DNA of 64,000 bases from Amyelois transitella. Its lineage: Eukaryota > Arthropoda > Insecta > Lepidoptera > Pyralidae. Below, in pieces: positions 14,101 through 23,294 of the stretch (position 1 is its first letter; each line of letters opens with the position of its first letter). The stretch is taken from assembly GCF_032362555.1 (NCBI RefSeq), contig NC_083527.1, forward strand, positions 1,054,001-1,118,000, in the 5' to 3' direction. The position numbers were made by a program, and so were the translations under genes. The notes under the pieces were generated by a model. That model saw only the letters and a program-made list of their open reading frames with translations. It had not been told where the DNA came from and did not search any database.

Positions 14101-17100
14101 TATGCTCCTATCCGTGAAATCTTTGTTTGCGCGATTTAGACTCGTCGCTGCTATTGGCCATATGCCGATTGCCGATGACCACACGGTATATATGACCATA
14201 AATGTTCTTCCAGATACGGCCGTCGCCCCACCATTCTCCTGATGATCTTCCTGGAAGTACCACTAGCTATTGCCGCGGCTTTTCCTGGCTCATACTGGAC
14301 GTATGTGGTACTCAGGGTAGTGGCCGGTCTTTTTTTCCCAGCATTGTATCAGCTACCCTTTGTGCTGGCTTTGGAACTGATGCCGCCTTCGAAGAGAACT
14401 TATACAGGTAATTTTTCGTTTTATTTATCACTAAATAAATAAATTTACTAACGGGACAGATTAGACAGATTGAGTTAGCCTTGAAATAAGTTCGGGATTT
14501 GTGTTACGAAATACTAACTCAGCGATACTATATTTTATATTAAATTCTTATATATATGTAGATAAACATCCAAGACCCAGGCCAATCAGAGAAAAAAAAG
14601 TTGTCGGGATTTGAACCCGGGACTTCTAGAATTAGAGAAGACTACCTCTGCGCCACAGAGTCCGTCACCATTCTATTTACTAGTATTATTGATTTCATTC
14701 GTTTCATTTGATGTAAAAATTATGATTTCATCATTATCATAAAGCCTATTGCATAAAATGCCTATTAGTTCCACTGAAAGTAGATTAAAATCGATCGATT
14801 AAATGTCATTAAAGGCTTTAAAGGACAATGCATTCATTGTATATGTATATTTTAATAATGGACTTTCCATGTGGCGATGTGGTACTTTATTAAGGACCAC
14901 TTAATATCTCTCAAAAGGTGTCGTAAAAGGTGACTAAGAGAAAGGCTAATAAATTTAGCATCCTTCTTATAGGCGATATGCTAGAATCCTGTTATTATCT
15001 TAATCTCAATTTCTAGACCATATAGCTGAACGTGGCTTTTCAGTCTTTTCAAGACTGTTGGCTCTGTCTACAAGCAGTAATAAAGTTAGCTATATAGACG
15101 TGATTATAATCAATGTGTGAATTCTGCAATAGAAATTCTATCATCATTATTTGGTTTGGTTTAAATGCCGTGTGGTTCCCGGCACCAATACAAAAAAGAT
15201 TAGGACCACTCCATCTCTTTTCCATGGATATCGTAAAAGGCGACTAAGGGATAGGCCTACAAACTTGGGATTCTTTTTTAGGCGATGGGCTAGCAACCTG
15301 TCACTATTTGAATCTCAATTCTATTATTAAGCCAAATAGCTGAACGTGGCCATTTAGACTTTTCAAGACTGTTGGCTCTGTCTACCCCGCAAGGGATATA
15401 GACGTGACCATATGTATGTATTATTTGGTTTCAGGTATTGTGGTCAGCATGCTGTTTGCCAGCGGCATGTGTCTCCTGGCTTTGCTTGCATTCCTTCTCA
15501 AGGATTGGTTCTATTTGTCTTTATCAACGAGTCTACCTTTTGTGCTGCTTTATGGGTAAGCTTAAAGAAAAATTTTCTATGTAAATTTTGCCAATATATT
15601 TTATTAGTTTAACTATAATTAAAATGCCAGCAATGTCCTATAAAATCAATAACAACTAAATAATAGGATGGCCCACGCGACGGGAGGATAGTTTGCGCAC
15701 GGGATTTGAACATATATGTATCTAACCGACGCGGTACATACATACATCACGTCTCTTTCCCGAGCGGGCAAACACTACATCTTTCTACTTGAGACGATCC
15801 CTGCTTACATCTTTTGTTTCATTCATGTTCATCACTCGTTTGCGAATGTTATTTCAGATATTACTGGCTGATACCAGAATCTCCAAGATGGCTCGTCAGC
15901 AGGGGCCGTATAGCTGAAGCTGAGAAGGTGCTGAGAAATATCGCAAAGAAAAACGGAATAGAGCTACGTCACGGATTTCTATTGGAAATACATGTGGGTA
16001 TAAGTATCAGTCTCAAATATTCTGAAACTTGAAAATGCTAAAGAACTATTGATGAAGAGAGGAGAGTTTTTGATGACGTAATCGATAAAATGACAAAGAT
16101 TGTAGTAGAAAGTGAGATATTAAAATGTAAGAGCGATTCGGTAAATAGTAAGCCGAGTAATGAGTAAAAGACACAATATATTGATAAAAAAAAATTATGA
16201 ATAATGAATTTTGGTATTTCAGAAAAGAATTAAAGATGAACAAGACACTGAAGCCGAAGTGACAATGCTTTGCAATATAAATGGTCACGTCATAGGTTAC
16301 CAAGACCAAAGGGATGAATACACGGATAGAAGAATAAGTAACATGCTAACTTTCAACCCTGATATCAACAGAGTGGCCGAAATAGATGAATCAAAAGCAG
16401 ATAATCTTGAAAGAATCATAGCTTTAGAAGTAGCAGAAATTGTAAATAAGAAAGCGAGATTAAAAATACACAGTGACAGTGCGAAAGAAGATGAAATAAG
16501 AAATGATAATGAAGAATCTCGATTGAATTCAGAATCGAATGAAAAATCAACACAAACAGATAGTTTTACCAAATCACCAGCAAGTACTTTAAGAAGAAAG
16601 TCTATACAGTTTGTAAATAAGATATTTACTAAAGAATACGGAGAAGATGAGTTGATAGAAAATAAAATAATGGATGACCAAAATTCTGAAGGAGATTGTA
16701 AAGCGTCTCTTTTGGATATCTTTAGGTATCCAAATATCAGGAAGAAATTCTTCATTCTTACTTTTAATTGGGTATCTTTAGGAGTTGTATATAATAGTTT
16801 AAGTTATAATACGCCTAATTTAGGAGTAGATGATTACTTAGCATTCTTCATAGGTAAGGGGACCTTCTTAAGCGTATTGCTTCCAATTTTTTTTATGTTA
16901 TTGCTGATGTATTTCTGTTATTCGATTCATATTAAAGTAATAATGTTAGACATGTAATTTTAGGTGGAGCAGTAGAACTACCCTCGTATATAATAGCGTG
17001 GCGTTGCATGGAAAAGTTTGGACGAAGATGGGTTCTTTTCACTTTCATGTTTATTGGAGGGTTGGCATGTCTTAGCTGTGCGTTTGTACCTGAATGTAAG

Positions 17101-18608
17101 TATTAATTTTTAATAAGAAAAAGAGCTTTTTTATGCTCGAGGTGTAAAAAGAACCCCCAATTAGTAAAAAATAACACATAGCTAAAATGTATTTTCTAGT
17201 CTCTTGTTCAGACTTTAGAGATATCTGCCAAAAAAACTGTACCTAATATTAGTACTGAAATGCTGTCTTAAAATTTATCATTGCCACAAACTCAAGTTTA
17301 AAAAATATTGTTTAACCAGCGTTCACGCTTGTCATAAAAGTCACTTGACTACTGTAAAACAGTATAAATTTAAAAATTTATGGAATTTGCTAACTGTAAG
17401 TGGCAGACGTAATTTTTTATGATCGATCTTTTTTTCAATATTATGACATTTCCTTCTTTACAGCAATGCCCTGGGTGACAGTGTCACTGTCAATGCTGGG
17501 CAGACTGTTCATAGCTGCGTCTTTTGGAGTTTTCTACGTTCAGATTGGAGAGCTTCTGCCCACTGTTCTGAGGTCGCAAGCAATGGGAGCTGCATCTTTT
17601 ATAGCGGGATTGGGATTGTTGGCGTGTCCCTATATCGTTCATTTGGTAAGATTTATTTCGGAATTATTATGGTATTGTAGCGGGAGCGATGATTCGGCTC
17701 GACCGCCACCAAAGGGAAGATCTTCCGCCAGGCTGGTGTGACGTCTGGGGAACCGCGCGACAGACGATGTTGTGTCGGAGGTTGTATATATAGCTCCAAT
17801 CCGTGAAATCTCTGAAATTGCGATTTAGATTCTTCGCTGCTATTGGTTGAGCGCGTCAATTTTATCGCGATGATTGACAGTTGTTGTGAGATTGGATGAT
17901 CTGACGAGTGGCGTTAAAATTTTTGCATTCCGTTTCTTATAGAAGTTTATTTACTACTCGTATGTACATATGCCGTGTGGTTCCTGGCATAAAAAGAAAA
18001 AACAATAGAATCACTCCATCTCTTTCCCATGGATGTCGTTAAAGGCGACTAAGGGATAGGCTTACAAACTTGGTTTTCTTTTTTAGGTGATGGATGGATA
18101 CAATCTGTCACTGTTTAATCTCAATTCTATCATTAAGCCTAACAGCTGAACGTGGACTATCAGTCTTTTTAAGATTGGCTCTGTCTACCCCGCTAGGGTT
18201 ATAGACGTGATCGTGATATGTATATGTATGTATGTATGTTTATGTACATATAGTCACATCTTTATCCCTTGCGGGGTAGACAGAGCCAACAGTCTCGGAG
18301 AGTCCGATAGGTCGCGTTCAGCTGTTTAGCTTTATGATAGAATTGAGATACAGGTTGCTAGCCCATCGCCTTAATGGAGAATCTATTTAATAAAATGCTA
18401 GTTTTGAACTGTAATTTACTTTTTCCAGTCGGTATACTCCAAGAGCCTGCCACTCACGATCATGGGTGTCTTCAGCCTCGCTGGTGGCTTCACCTCCCTG
18501 TTCCTGCCTGAGACCCTCAACCAGCCGCTTCCTCAGACCTTGGGTGATGGTGAACTCTTCGGAAGAAACTTCAAGATTTTGAGCTGTGTTAAGACAACCA
18601 AAGTTTGA
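2179..18608 (+). CDS. SLC22-like organic cation transporter, 12 exons
   Basis: A major facilitator superfamily protein of the SLC22 (organic cation/zwitterion) type, expected in the plasma membrane. Exons: 2179-2307, 10152-10333, 10968-11010, 12122-12232, 12964-13067, 14214-14407, 15435-15555, 15858-15993, 16223-16853, 16964-17095, 17464-17645, 18429-18608. All introns are GT-AG and the phases agree, giving 714 residues. Landmarks: TM1 near residues 20-43; an extracellular loop with Cys and N-x-S/T sites (NIS, NET) at 44-165; the MFS motif SDRYGRR at 188-194; PESPRWL at 301-307; GRR again in exon 10; and a C-terminal LPET...LPQTLxDGE signature. The cytoplasmic loop between TM6 and TM7 (about 310-505) is unusually long and acidic. 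The start is uncertain. ATG 2179 is the first Met after an in-frame stop at 2128, but an AG acceptor at 2169-2170 and a short open frame just upstream allow an extra 5' exon. The substrate cannot be told. Confidence 0.92.
2247..2930 (+). repeat. Tandem array of exon 1 / intron 1 boundary units (about 115 bp x 6)
   Basis: Six copies of the end of transporter exon 1 plus the start of its intron lie in tandem. Anchored on ACTTGCTCTG they begin at 2255 (the exon itself), 2371, 2478, 2598, 2713 and 2820, so periods are 107-120 bp. Each copy keeps the end of the TM1 coding sequence, the CAG|GT donor, an AAATTAGTTTAGAAATTT intron piece and an ACATACATAC tail. Copies 2-6 begin with ATGGTGTTCTAC, an ATG in frame with the copied exon. 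Copy 3 has an in-frame TGA just before its donor; the others stay open. Confidence 0.93.
2911..3174 (-). mobile_element. SINE-A copy in transporter intron 1, at the end of the exon-boundary array
   Basis: Near full-length copy flanked by TTTAGAAATTT on both sides (target-site duplication). The left copy of this duplication recurs in every unit of the adjacent array. Confidence 0.9.
3235..3400 (-). repeat. Interspersed repeat, CAATAGCAGYGAAGAGTCTAA family
   Basis: Same family, opposite orientation, at about 14015-14165 and 17675-17870, with a small piece at 12305-12360. Shared parts are TCTTCGCTGCTATTGG, CCGTGAAATCTSTG and GATCTTCCGCCAGGCT. The longest copy (17675-17870) starts directly behind transporter exon 11. 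Class unknown. Confidence 0.65.
3688..3941 (+). mobile_element. SINE-A inserted in a repeat-E copy
   Basis: Full-length copy. Repeat-E sequence stops at AGAATAGATTTGT on the left and resumes with AAGATTTAT on the right, so an older repeat-E copy was split. Confidence 0.85.
3945..4080 (+). repeat. Repeat-E copy
   Basis: Family marked by GACGTCA and a GCTTCCAAxGCGYxxGTGCAGAAGAAGCGG block; here the variant is GCATGTGAAGAAGAAGCGG. Other copies: 5066-5175, 12735-12865, 52820-53010 (+); 54005-54170, 55960-56128, 57537-57630 (-). Confidence 0.7.
4283..4540 (-). mobile_element. SINE-A, full length, diverged
   Basis: Runs from a degenerate ACATACAAATATATAATCACG tail to the GGGAACCACACGGCA head. Confidence 0.85.
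4943..5070 (+). mobile_element. LINE-B 3' end, 5'-truncated
   Basis: AAGAGAGTTATGAATGTGG through GGCGTGATTTTATG and a (TATG)n tail. Repeat-E begins immediately to the right. Confidence 0.85.
5874..6138 (-). mobile_element. SINE-A, full length, with target-site duplication
   Basis: CATTAAATTTAT flanks both ends (5862-5873 and 6138-6149), a clear 12 bp duplication. Confidence 0.9.
6598..6745 (+). mobile_element. LINE-B 3' fragment lacking the tail
   Basis: GGGAAGGCCTAGACGAA... to GATCGTGCCAAG; similarity then stops. A short GCTCGGCG duplication lies inside. Confidence 0.75.
7220..7272 (-). mobile_element. LINE-B small fragment
   Basis: Reverse complement of ATGAATGTGGATGAAGCGAA...GATCGTGGCAA only. 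Confidence 0.65.
7309..7535 (+). mobile_element. SINE-A, tail missing
   Basis: Starts GTGTGGTTCCCAGTAC and ends at CTACCCCGCAAGACGTG. Diverged from the other copies. Confidence 0.8.
7880..8026 (+). mobile_element. LINE-B 3' fragment
   Basis: TATCTTGATCAAATTAAGGA through GTAGTCTCTGCCTA; the terminal GGCGTGATTTTATG is lost. Confidence 0.8.
8258..8455 (+). mobile_element. SINE-A with internal deletion
   Basis: Head and tail are intact, but about 60 bp between the CTCTTT and CAGCAACCTGTC segments is missing. Confidence 0.85.
8806..9020 (+). mobile_element. Heli-G, Helitron-like non-autonomous element
   Basis: Begins TCCTATTAAG...ATATTATAAATGCGA and ends GCCTCTAG, sitting between A and T. A TC start, a CTRR end and an A/T target are Helitron hallmarks. 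Sister copy at 31824-32016. Confidence 0.6.
9448..9645 (-). mobile_element. SINE-D fragment
   Basis: TAGTCCCGGTTGCATCCTC... to CATCCAGTTGC; the tRNA-like half is absent. Confidence 0.7.
9645..10100. repeat. CTAGCTGTCCCGGC repeat, split by a SINE-A
   Basis: Left piece 9645-9785 (GACCGATTCTCATAAAAAATT). Right piece 10045-10100 ends TTGCCGGGACAGCTAG. Related sequence occurs at 61500-61690. Confidence 0.55.
9786..10044 (-). mobile_element. SINE-A, full length
   Basis: Inserted inside the CTAGCTGTCCCGGC repeat, about 100 bp before transporter exon 2. Confidence 0.9.
10375..10604 (+). mobile_element. SINE-A, 5'-truncated, first unit of a tandem pair
   Basis: Begins at AATATACTCTATATCTCTGCC, about 65 bp into the element, and ends in (TATG)n. 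Starts about 40 bp after exon 2. Confidence 0.88.
10605..10830 (+). mobile_element. SINE-A, 5'-truncated, second unit of a tandem pair
   Basis: Has the same 5' breakpoint (AATATACTCTATATCTCTGCC) as the unit before it, so this is a local duplication and not two insertions. The two units have since diverged at many sites. Confidence 0.88.
11043..11322 (-). mobile_element. Heli-F, Helitron-like non-autonomous element
   Basis: In its own orientation it starts TCTATACTAATATTATAAAG and ends CGCGGTCACAGCTAG, between A and T. CGCG...CGCG near the end can form the short 3' hairpin. Lies in transporter intron 3. Confidence 0.65.
11555..11690 (+). mobile_element. SINE-A, old degenerate copy
   Basis: Recognisable only by TTCTAGGCGATGAGCTTGCC, CCTGTCACTTTCTGGATCT and GAGATAAAGACGT in the correct order. 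Confidence 0.5.
11697..12062 (-). mobile_element. SINE-D, near full length
   Basis: Reverse complement opens with a tRNA-like head (GGTGGTCGAATTGG ... GGTTCGAATCCC B box) and ends in GGACTAAAGCCAG. It ends 60 bp before transporter exon 4. Confidence 0.75.
12735..12865 (+). repeat. Repeat-E copy
   Basis: CAACATTGGTTGACGTCAAA ... GTGCAGAAGAAGCGG, in transporter intron 4. Confidence 0.75.
13142..13700 (-). mobile_element. LINE-B, longest copy: 3' end with reverse transcriptase C-terminus
   Basis: An open frame at 13158-13634 (158 residues, opening on a GTG codon) reads [35 protein letters not shown] and [10 protein letters not shown], the typical C-terminal part of a non-LTR retrotransposon ORF2. 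Homology continues to about 13700 in another frame. The end is AGGCGTGATTTTATG plus a (TATG)n tail. 5'-truncated, in transporter intron 5. An RTE-like clade is likely from the microsatellite tail and C-terminus, but not certain. Confidence 0.85.
13808..13945 (-). mobile_element. SINE-D fragment
   Basis: CCCGGTTACATCTTGACCTC to CCCATCTGACTC, in transporter intron 5. Confidence 0.6.
14436..14668 (-). mobile_element. SINE-C, tRNA-headed SINE
   Basis: Reverse complement: tRNA-like head with a GGTTCAAATCCC-type B box, then GACAACTTTTTTTTC, CTGGGTCTTGGATGTTTATC and an AATAAATAAAT-type tail. It follows exon 6 by about 30 bp. Confidence 0.8.
14905..15115 (+). mobile_element. SINE-A, diverged, head missing
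   Basis: From GGTGTCGTAAAAGGTGACT to ATAGACGTGATTATAAT, with a small insertion near CTACAAGCAG. Confidence 0.75.
15166..15420 (+). mobile_element. SINE-A inserted at the exon 7 splice acceptor
   Basis: Full length. ATTATTTGGTTT is duplicated at 15146-15157 and 15420-15431. The right-hand copy runs straight into CAG and exon 7 at 15435. Confidence 0.93.
15736..15842 (-). mobile_element. LINE-B 3' fragment beside exon 8
   Basis: (TACA)n tail then ATCACGTCTCTTTCCCGAGC ... TTCATGTTCATCACTCG. It ends 15 bp before the exon 8 acceptor. Confidence 0.75.
17675..17870 (+). repeat. Interspersed repeat, longest copy of the CAATAGCAG family
   Basis: Starts about 30 bp after transporter exon 11 (GTAGCGGGAGCGATGATTCGG) and ends near TTGGTTGAGCGCGTC. 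Confidence 0.65.
17971..18240 (+). mobile_element. SINE-A inserted in the tail of another SINE-A
   Basis: TATGTACATA is present at 17961-17970 and 18241-18250. The right-hand copy is the tail of the minus-strand SINE-A that follows. Confidence 0.88.
18241..18388 (-). mobile_element. SINE-A, head half missing
   Basis: Tail, GGGGTAGACAGAGCC and GGTTGCTAGCCCATCGCC segments only. Lies 40 bp before transporter exon 12. Confidence 0.82.
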
Positions 18609-18726
18609 TTATTGTCTATTCTTCGTCTTGGCGTTGTCCTGGCTACATCCTCACCCCTCTGGAGAGGAGCCAAAAGTAATTGACTATTTTAGTTTAAATA
18701 TCATCACTATTTCATATTTTATTTGA

Positions 18727-18958
18727 CGGCCTCTGTGGCGCAGCGGTAGTATGATTGGCTGCGACACCGGAGGTCCCGGGTTCGAATCCCGCTTAGGGCA
18801 TGATAAGAAAATAACTTTTTTCCGATTGTCCTGGGTCTTGGATGTTTATCTATAGTATTTATTATCATTGAGTTAGTATCTCGTAACACAAGTCTCGAAC
18901 TAACTTCGAGGCTAGCTCAATCTGTGTAATTTGTCCCGTATATATTTATTTATTTATT
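18727..18958 (+). mobile_element. SINE-C, tRNA-headed, best copy
   Basis: Head CTCTGTGGCGCAGCGGTAG (A box) ... CCGGGTTCGAATCCCG (B box) is tRNA-like. A body containing TCCTGGGTCTTGGATGTTTA follows, then TCTGTGTAATTTGTCCCGTA and a TTTATTTATT tail. It lies 120 bp downstream of the transporter stop. It is not a tRNA gene, because head plus body recurs at 14436, 24146, 41271 and 54378. Confidence 0.85.
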
Positions 18959-18999
18959 AAATGGAGCAATTTTCGGGTAACGTCAACCACTTATGTAAA

Positions 19000-19150
19000 A
19001 TGAATCCATAACATCAGTTCCGACGATTCTTACGGTGTGAAGAAACATCGTAAACCTATAAAATTGACAACTGGCTGTGTTACCGTGATCAAAAATGGGT
19101 TAGGTGCCCCTTCAAATGTTGCGGAGATCTGGGTCATGTCTCCACTATCA
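19000..19150 (+). mobile_element. SINE-D fragment
   Basis: GTAAAATGAATCC...GTGATCAAAAATGGGTTAGG...GCGGAGATCTGGG, diverged. Confidence 0.5.
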
Positions 19151-19195
19151 TAAAATCCCCACATAATATTGAAATAGCAAAAGTTATTAGGTATT

Positions 19196-19412
19196 TAATG
19201 GAGAGGATGAATGCAAGCAAGTTGACTAAGCAAATATAATACAAGGAGAGGGTAAATGGGGAGGTAGGAGTGGAAATTAAGGACGTTCTGGCAAAAGGTT
19301 AGGCAGGAATACCCGAAACCGCCGAGCTTGCATGAAGAGAGTTATGAATGTGGATGAAGCAAAAGTAGTATGCTCTGCCTACCCCTCCGGGAAAAAGTCG
19401 TGATTTTATGTA
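19196..19412 (+). mobile_element. LINE-B 3' fragment, degenerate
   Basis: GGAGAGGATGAATGCAAGCA...GAGCTTGCATGAAGAGAG...GTCGTGATTTTATG. It reaches further 5' than most copies. Confidence 0.8.
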
Positions 19413-19945
19413 AGTTACTACTAAACGTTATTTATCACCATTGTCGGCTCAAAATTACTTCTTAAATGCAAATTATTTGGAGTAATCATAGATTGTACGT
19501 ACCTATTCGTAAGTCTCGCACAAATTATACACTTATTTGTGTAAATAAACAAATTAAAAATTAGGTTTTTGTTTATTTTTACCAGAACGTACATGTTGTA
19601 ACCCAAAAAGCACTGTGTTTTTTTTGCAATACTACCATCATACACATCAATAACCGTTTGAGCCGTTTCCTCAGATATAAAAAAAAATTGCTATGCAGGT
19701 AATTGAATCACACCATACTAACAAGTCATTTATATTTTATCACGAAACAACGACATACAAATCCAAATTATCTTTATTGCCCATAAAAAATACATATGTA
19801 GTAGAAACATACATTATGAATATGTTGAGCAAAGGCGGACTTATCGCTAAGCAATCTCTTCCAGCCAACCTTTGGGTAGTGAAAGGTAAAATCCTTGAAC
19901 CGGGTGGGTAGCATACTTACACATACTAACGGATGATTTAGATAC

Positions 19946-22357
19946 TTATTCATCGAAATAAAACTGAAGTAAGACAACAGCGTACGTAGCCAGTAGGCCG
20001 ACAAAACTCAACAGTAACTTAGCGTCGACCTGGAAGAGACCCATCAAATTGTACATGTAACTCGGGGACTTGTTCAGGCGCAGGATATTCTTGCACATGA
20101 TGCGTTGTTCACCTAAAAAAAAACATTTATATATCCCAACTACAAATGCGAAAGTAAGTTTGTTCATTTGCTACATCTTCGCACGTCATCTTTAACCAAA
20201 TGTACTTGATATTTTGCATATATAAATTAAAAGTCTGGAGGAGAACATTTCTTTTTTTGCGGTAAAAGCTATAGTGCCTGTGGTATTTGTTAAAAACCTG
20301 TATTCATTGCAGGTGGCGCTAAATTTGTCGCTTTTTGTAGTAAGCGTCGCTGCCAGTTTAGCTGGCGGTTTATTCGTCGCTTTTTATAGTTGGCGTTTAA
20401 TTAGTCGCTTTTTGTAGTTGGCGTTTAATGCGTCGCTTTTTGTAGTTGGCGTTTAATAAGTCGCTTTTTTTAAGTTGGAGTTTAATTTGTCGCTTTTTGT
20501 AGTAAGCGTTTAATTCGTCGCTTTTTGTAGATGACGCTAAAGTCACGCGAGCGTAGCTGCGGTTAAAAACTAGTGACACATTATTACCAATGCATTCGTC
20601 TTGGCTCAACATCATGGTGCACATGTATTGGGCTTCATTTACTGTAGTATAAAATTTTTCATACATTCCGCATAATAAAGTGTGGAGTATGATATTTTTT
20701 ATCACCCAGGCACCGAAGTCTGACGAGAGAAGAACAAATGGCTTCTGTAACATTCATACAAATTGATTCATGAGTATTTTTTTTAATTTCTTTAATGCAT
20801 TTATTATTGACTGTTTAATACTGAAATGTTGAATGTAGGTTGGAAATTGAAATAAATGGAGAAAAATAAACTGGTAGGTACTCGTGGCGGAGAAAATAAC
20901 TGTATTTATGCACTGATTTTCACAATAATTGGTTAGACGAAATGAACTAAAATAGTTTATAATTCTTAAATATATGCAATTACTAATCTGTTTTGCGAAG
21001 ATGCAAAAAATAATTCGAATATTGTTCCACCGACATTCCATTAAATAAAAAAATTAAATATTGTTTTTATAACTGGCCAGCACTTGGCTAGCAACAAACA
21101 AACAGCAACACAAAGAGGTTGAATGTTTCATTCATAGAAGTTCGGAGCGGCGGAGGAACGAAATATAATTATTTACTACATTTTATAGTGGCGAAGAAAA
21201 TCTGCTTCACCTCCCGTACAGTTCTTAAAAGCCAATCAAGAAAAGTCAAATAAATTGATGATTTTTCTCAGCGATACGAGCTAATAACTCTTTTTGTCAT
21301 CAATTCCATCATTAAACCATACAGCTGAACGTGATCTACTTCGAAAGTGATATAGATTTTATTATAGGGCCGCCATTTTGTCGTGGACTGAGTCCGGTTT
21401 GGACTGATGAGAGGGAATTTAATTAATCAGCGAATTGGTACTCACATTTTTAACAACTCGCTTTCCATCTAAAATGAATTGGAAAAAATATAGACCATGG
21501 AAAAATGATGCTGACATGTGAAATAATACCTGAAAAAAGATTTAAAAGTAATATAAAAAATATTTTTTTTATAATATTGAAATTTTTTTTTCTTCGTAAT
21601 TTTCACTTACTTGCGCCGCGTAAACTTTTTTGTAAATTTTAAACGCTTTTTGAATATCGACGTACATTTGGAAAAGTTCAAGCCATTTTTGATTACTATT
21701 TTGCTTATCATTCATAAAATGGTTTTCAGTTATTTTCACTTCGTCGATCCATATTTCGAGTTGCATTTGAAGAAGTTTGAGCATGCGCATAGCACACACT
21801 AAGTTCAAATCGAGGGACAAATTAATCAGAGAACAAAAATTATTAAAAATAAACCAGTAAATATTGAGATACGGCCAATATAATAAGAATTTGCAAGTGA
21901 AACTGAAAAACAATATAATGACCATTATAAAACAGGAGAACCAATTCCAAATTGCCAAAGGTATTAACTTATAATTATTATATTGAATGTTGAAGATTTT
22001 GTACGTGATAAGTATTAAGTTGACGTTAGAACGCGTGTGAAAGATGGCACAAAAATAATTAACGCCCAAACCGATGATATTAAGAAACAAGCTGAAGGTG
22101 ATGAATTTGAAGTCCACTCGCCATTTGTATTTGCAATAAAATCGAAAAATCATTGTAATCGTGCAAAAAACGAATCCAAGAATCGAGATAAAATTTTGTT
22201 TTAATTTATTAACTGATATATGGTTTTTATAAAATTTAAATTTTGGATAACAGTATATTGTGTGAACAAGATTTATTGGCCGGAGTATATTTCGGAAATT
22301 TTCATCTAAAAAGTGACTTCTTGTCTTTGTTTCTCGGTATTTCAAATTGTGAGACAT
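19946..22357 (-). CDS. Gustatory receptor GR-1 (7tm_7), 4 exons, 384 aa
   Basis: Insect gustatory receptor: a seven-pass membrane protein thought to work as a ligand-gated cation channel in taste neurons. Exons in transcript order: 21611-22357, 21446-21529, 20588-20744, 19946-20112 (phases 0, 0, 1). Exon 1 carries hydrophobic segments near residues 56-74, 86-106, 136-156 and 162-184. Exon 2 holds the next (LFHMSASFFHGLYFFQF), exon 3 the one at AWVIKNIILHTLL, and exon 4 the last, ending in the family signature TYAVVLLQF. Intron 1 is only 81 bp. Intron 3 contains a 28 bp tandem repeat. It is the last gene of the array, next to the transporter 3' end. It resembles GR-2 to GR-5 but has a more diverged exon 1. 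Ligand unknown. Confidence 0.9.
20323..20550. repeat. 28 bp tandem repeat in GR-1 intron 3
   Basis: GTCGCTTTTTGTAGTTGGCG plus TTTAATNN occurs about seven times, with starts near 20327, 20375, 20403, 20431 and onward in units of 28-31 bp. It lies just downstream of the exon 3 donor. Read on the - strand from exon 3 it stays open, as a repeated basic peptide. Confidence 0.85.
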
Positions 22358-22984
22358 CTTTTGACTCTTTACTTAGGTTTTCTGTGTGATTAACTGTATA
22401 TTTTTGTAAATTTTTTGTTAGCTGCAGCTATTTCGATAAATTTTGCAATTTTATAACATTGCTTTGTTTTTTCTGAGAGTTAGGGTGAATTGAGGTTTTG
22501 TTCTGACATATATATATATATATACAAGCGTAGTTATCAACTATATTTTATAAACTATATATATATTTAAAATTACATGCGCAATCAGTCACTTATTGAT
22601 AAAAATATTAATATCTGAATTTACTTCACAACTTTTCTTTTAAAAGTCTAATTCAGTAATGACAGTCATTTCTTCAGACTGTCAATGCTGATCAAGTACA
22701 AAAAAAAAGTAGAAATCAATAAAACATTAACTATTAACATTAATAACCTAAAACAATTGACGTGTATATGTATACAGGTATTGTCAAATTTAGTTTGGTA
22801 AAATTGATTGATGACAGTGATCGTAAGATAAAAAAAAACGTCTCCTTGATTGTATTGATAACATAGCGTTCAATAATTAATAATCATTTCTCTCGGTTGG
22901 TCTAAAGTAAGTTTTGCCACTTGAGAATAGGACCGGCAGATGACAGTTTACCGATTCCCTGTCCATAAAATTAGCCATTGTTTT

Positions 22985-23242
22985 ACATACATATTATGGT
23001 CACGTCTATATCCCTTGCGGGGCAGACAGAGCCAAAAGTCTTGAAAAGACTGAATGGTCACGTTCAGCTATTTGGCTTAATGATAGAATTGAGATTCAAA
23101 TAGTGACAGGTTGCTAGCCCATCGCCTAAAAAAGAATCCCAAGTTTATAAGCCTATCCTTTAGTCGCCTTTTACGACATCCATGGGAAAGAGATGGAGTG
23201 GTCCTATTCTTTTTATGTATTGGTGCTGGGAACCACACGGCA
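22985..23242 (-). mobile_element. SINE-A, full length, with target-site duplication
   Basis: TAGCCATTGTTTTA flanks both sides (14 bp), one of the clearest duplications in the window. Confidence 0.93.
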
Positions 23243-23294
23243 CTAGCCATTGTTTTAACATTTGATTTGTCCATAAGTGACTCATCTGACAGGG

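Larger units (their letters stand above)
18609..19945. other. Convergent gap between transporter and GR array
   Basis: The only space between the + strand transporter stop and the - strand GR-1 stop. It holds a SINE-D scrap (18625-18675), a SINE-C, a SINE-D fragment, a LINE-B fragment and, at 19745-19900, another repeat (TTATCTTTATTGCCCATAAA..., also near 46955-47045). No gene seen. Confidence 0.6.

Noticed and set aside
16297-16755. 152-residue open frame on the - strand
   Set aside because: Shadow of transporter exon 9, whose low-complexity coding sequence lacks stops on the other strand.
18727-18800. tRNA gene (A and B boxes, GGTTCGAATCC)
   Set aside because: The same head plus a 150 bp body recurs at four other places, so it is the head of a SINE.
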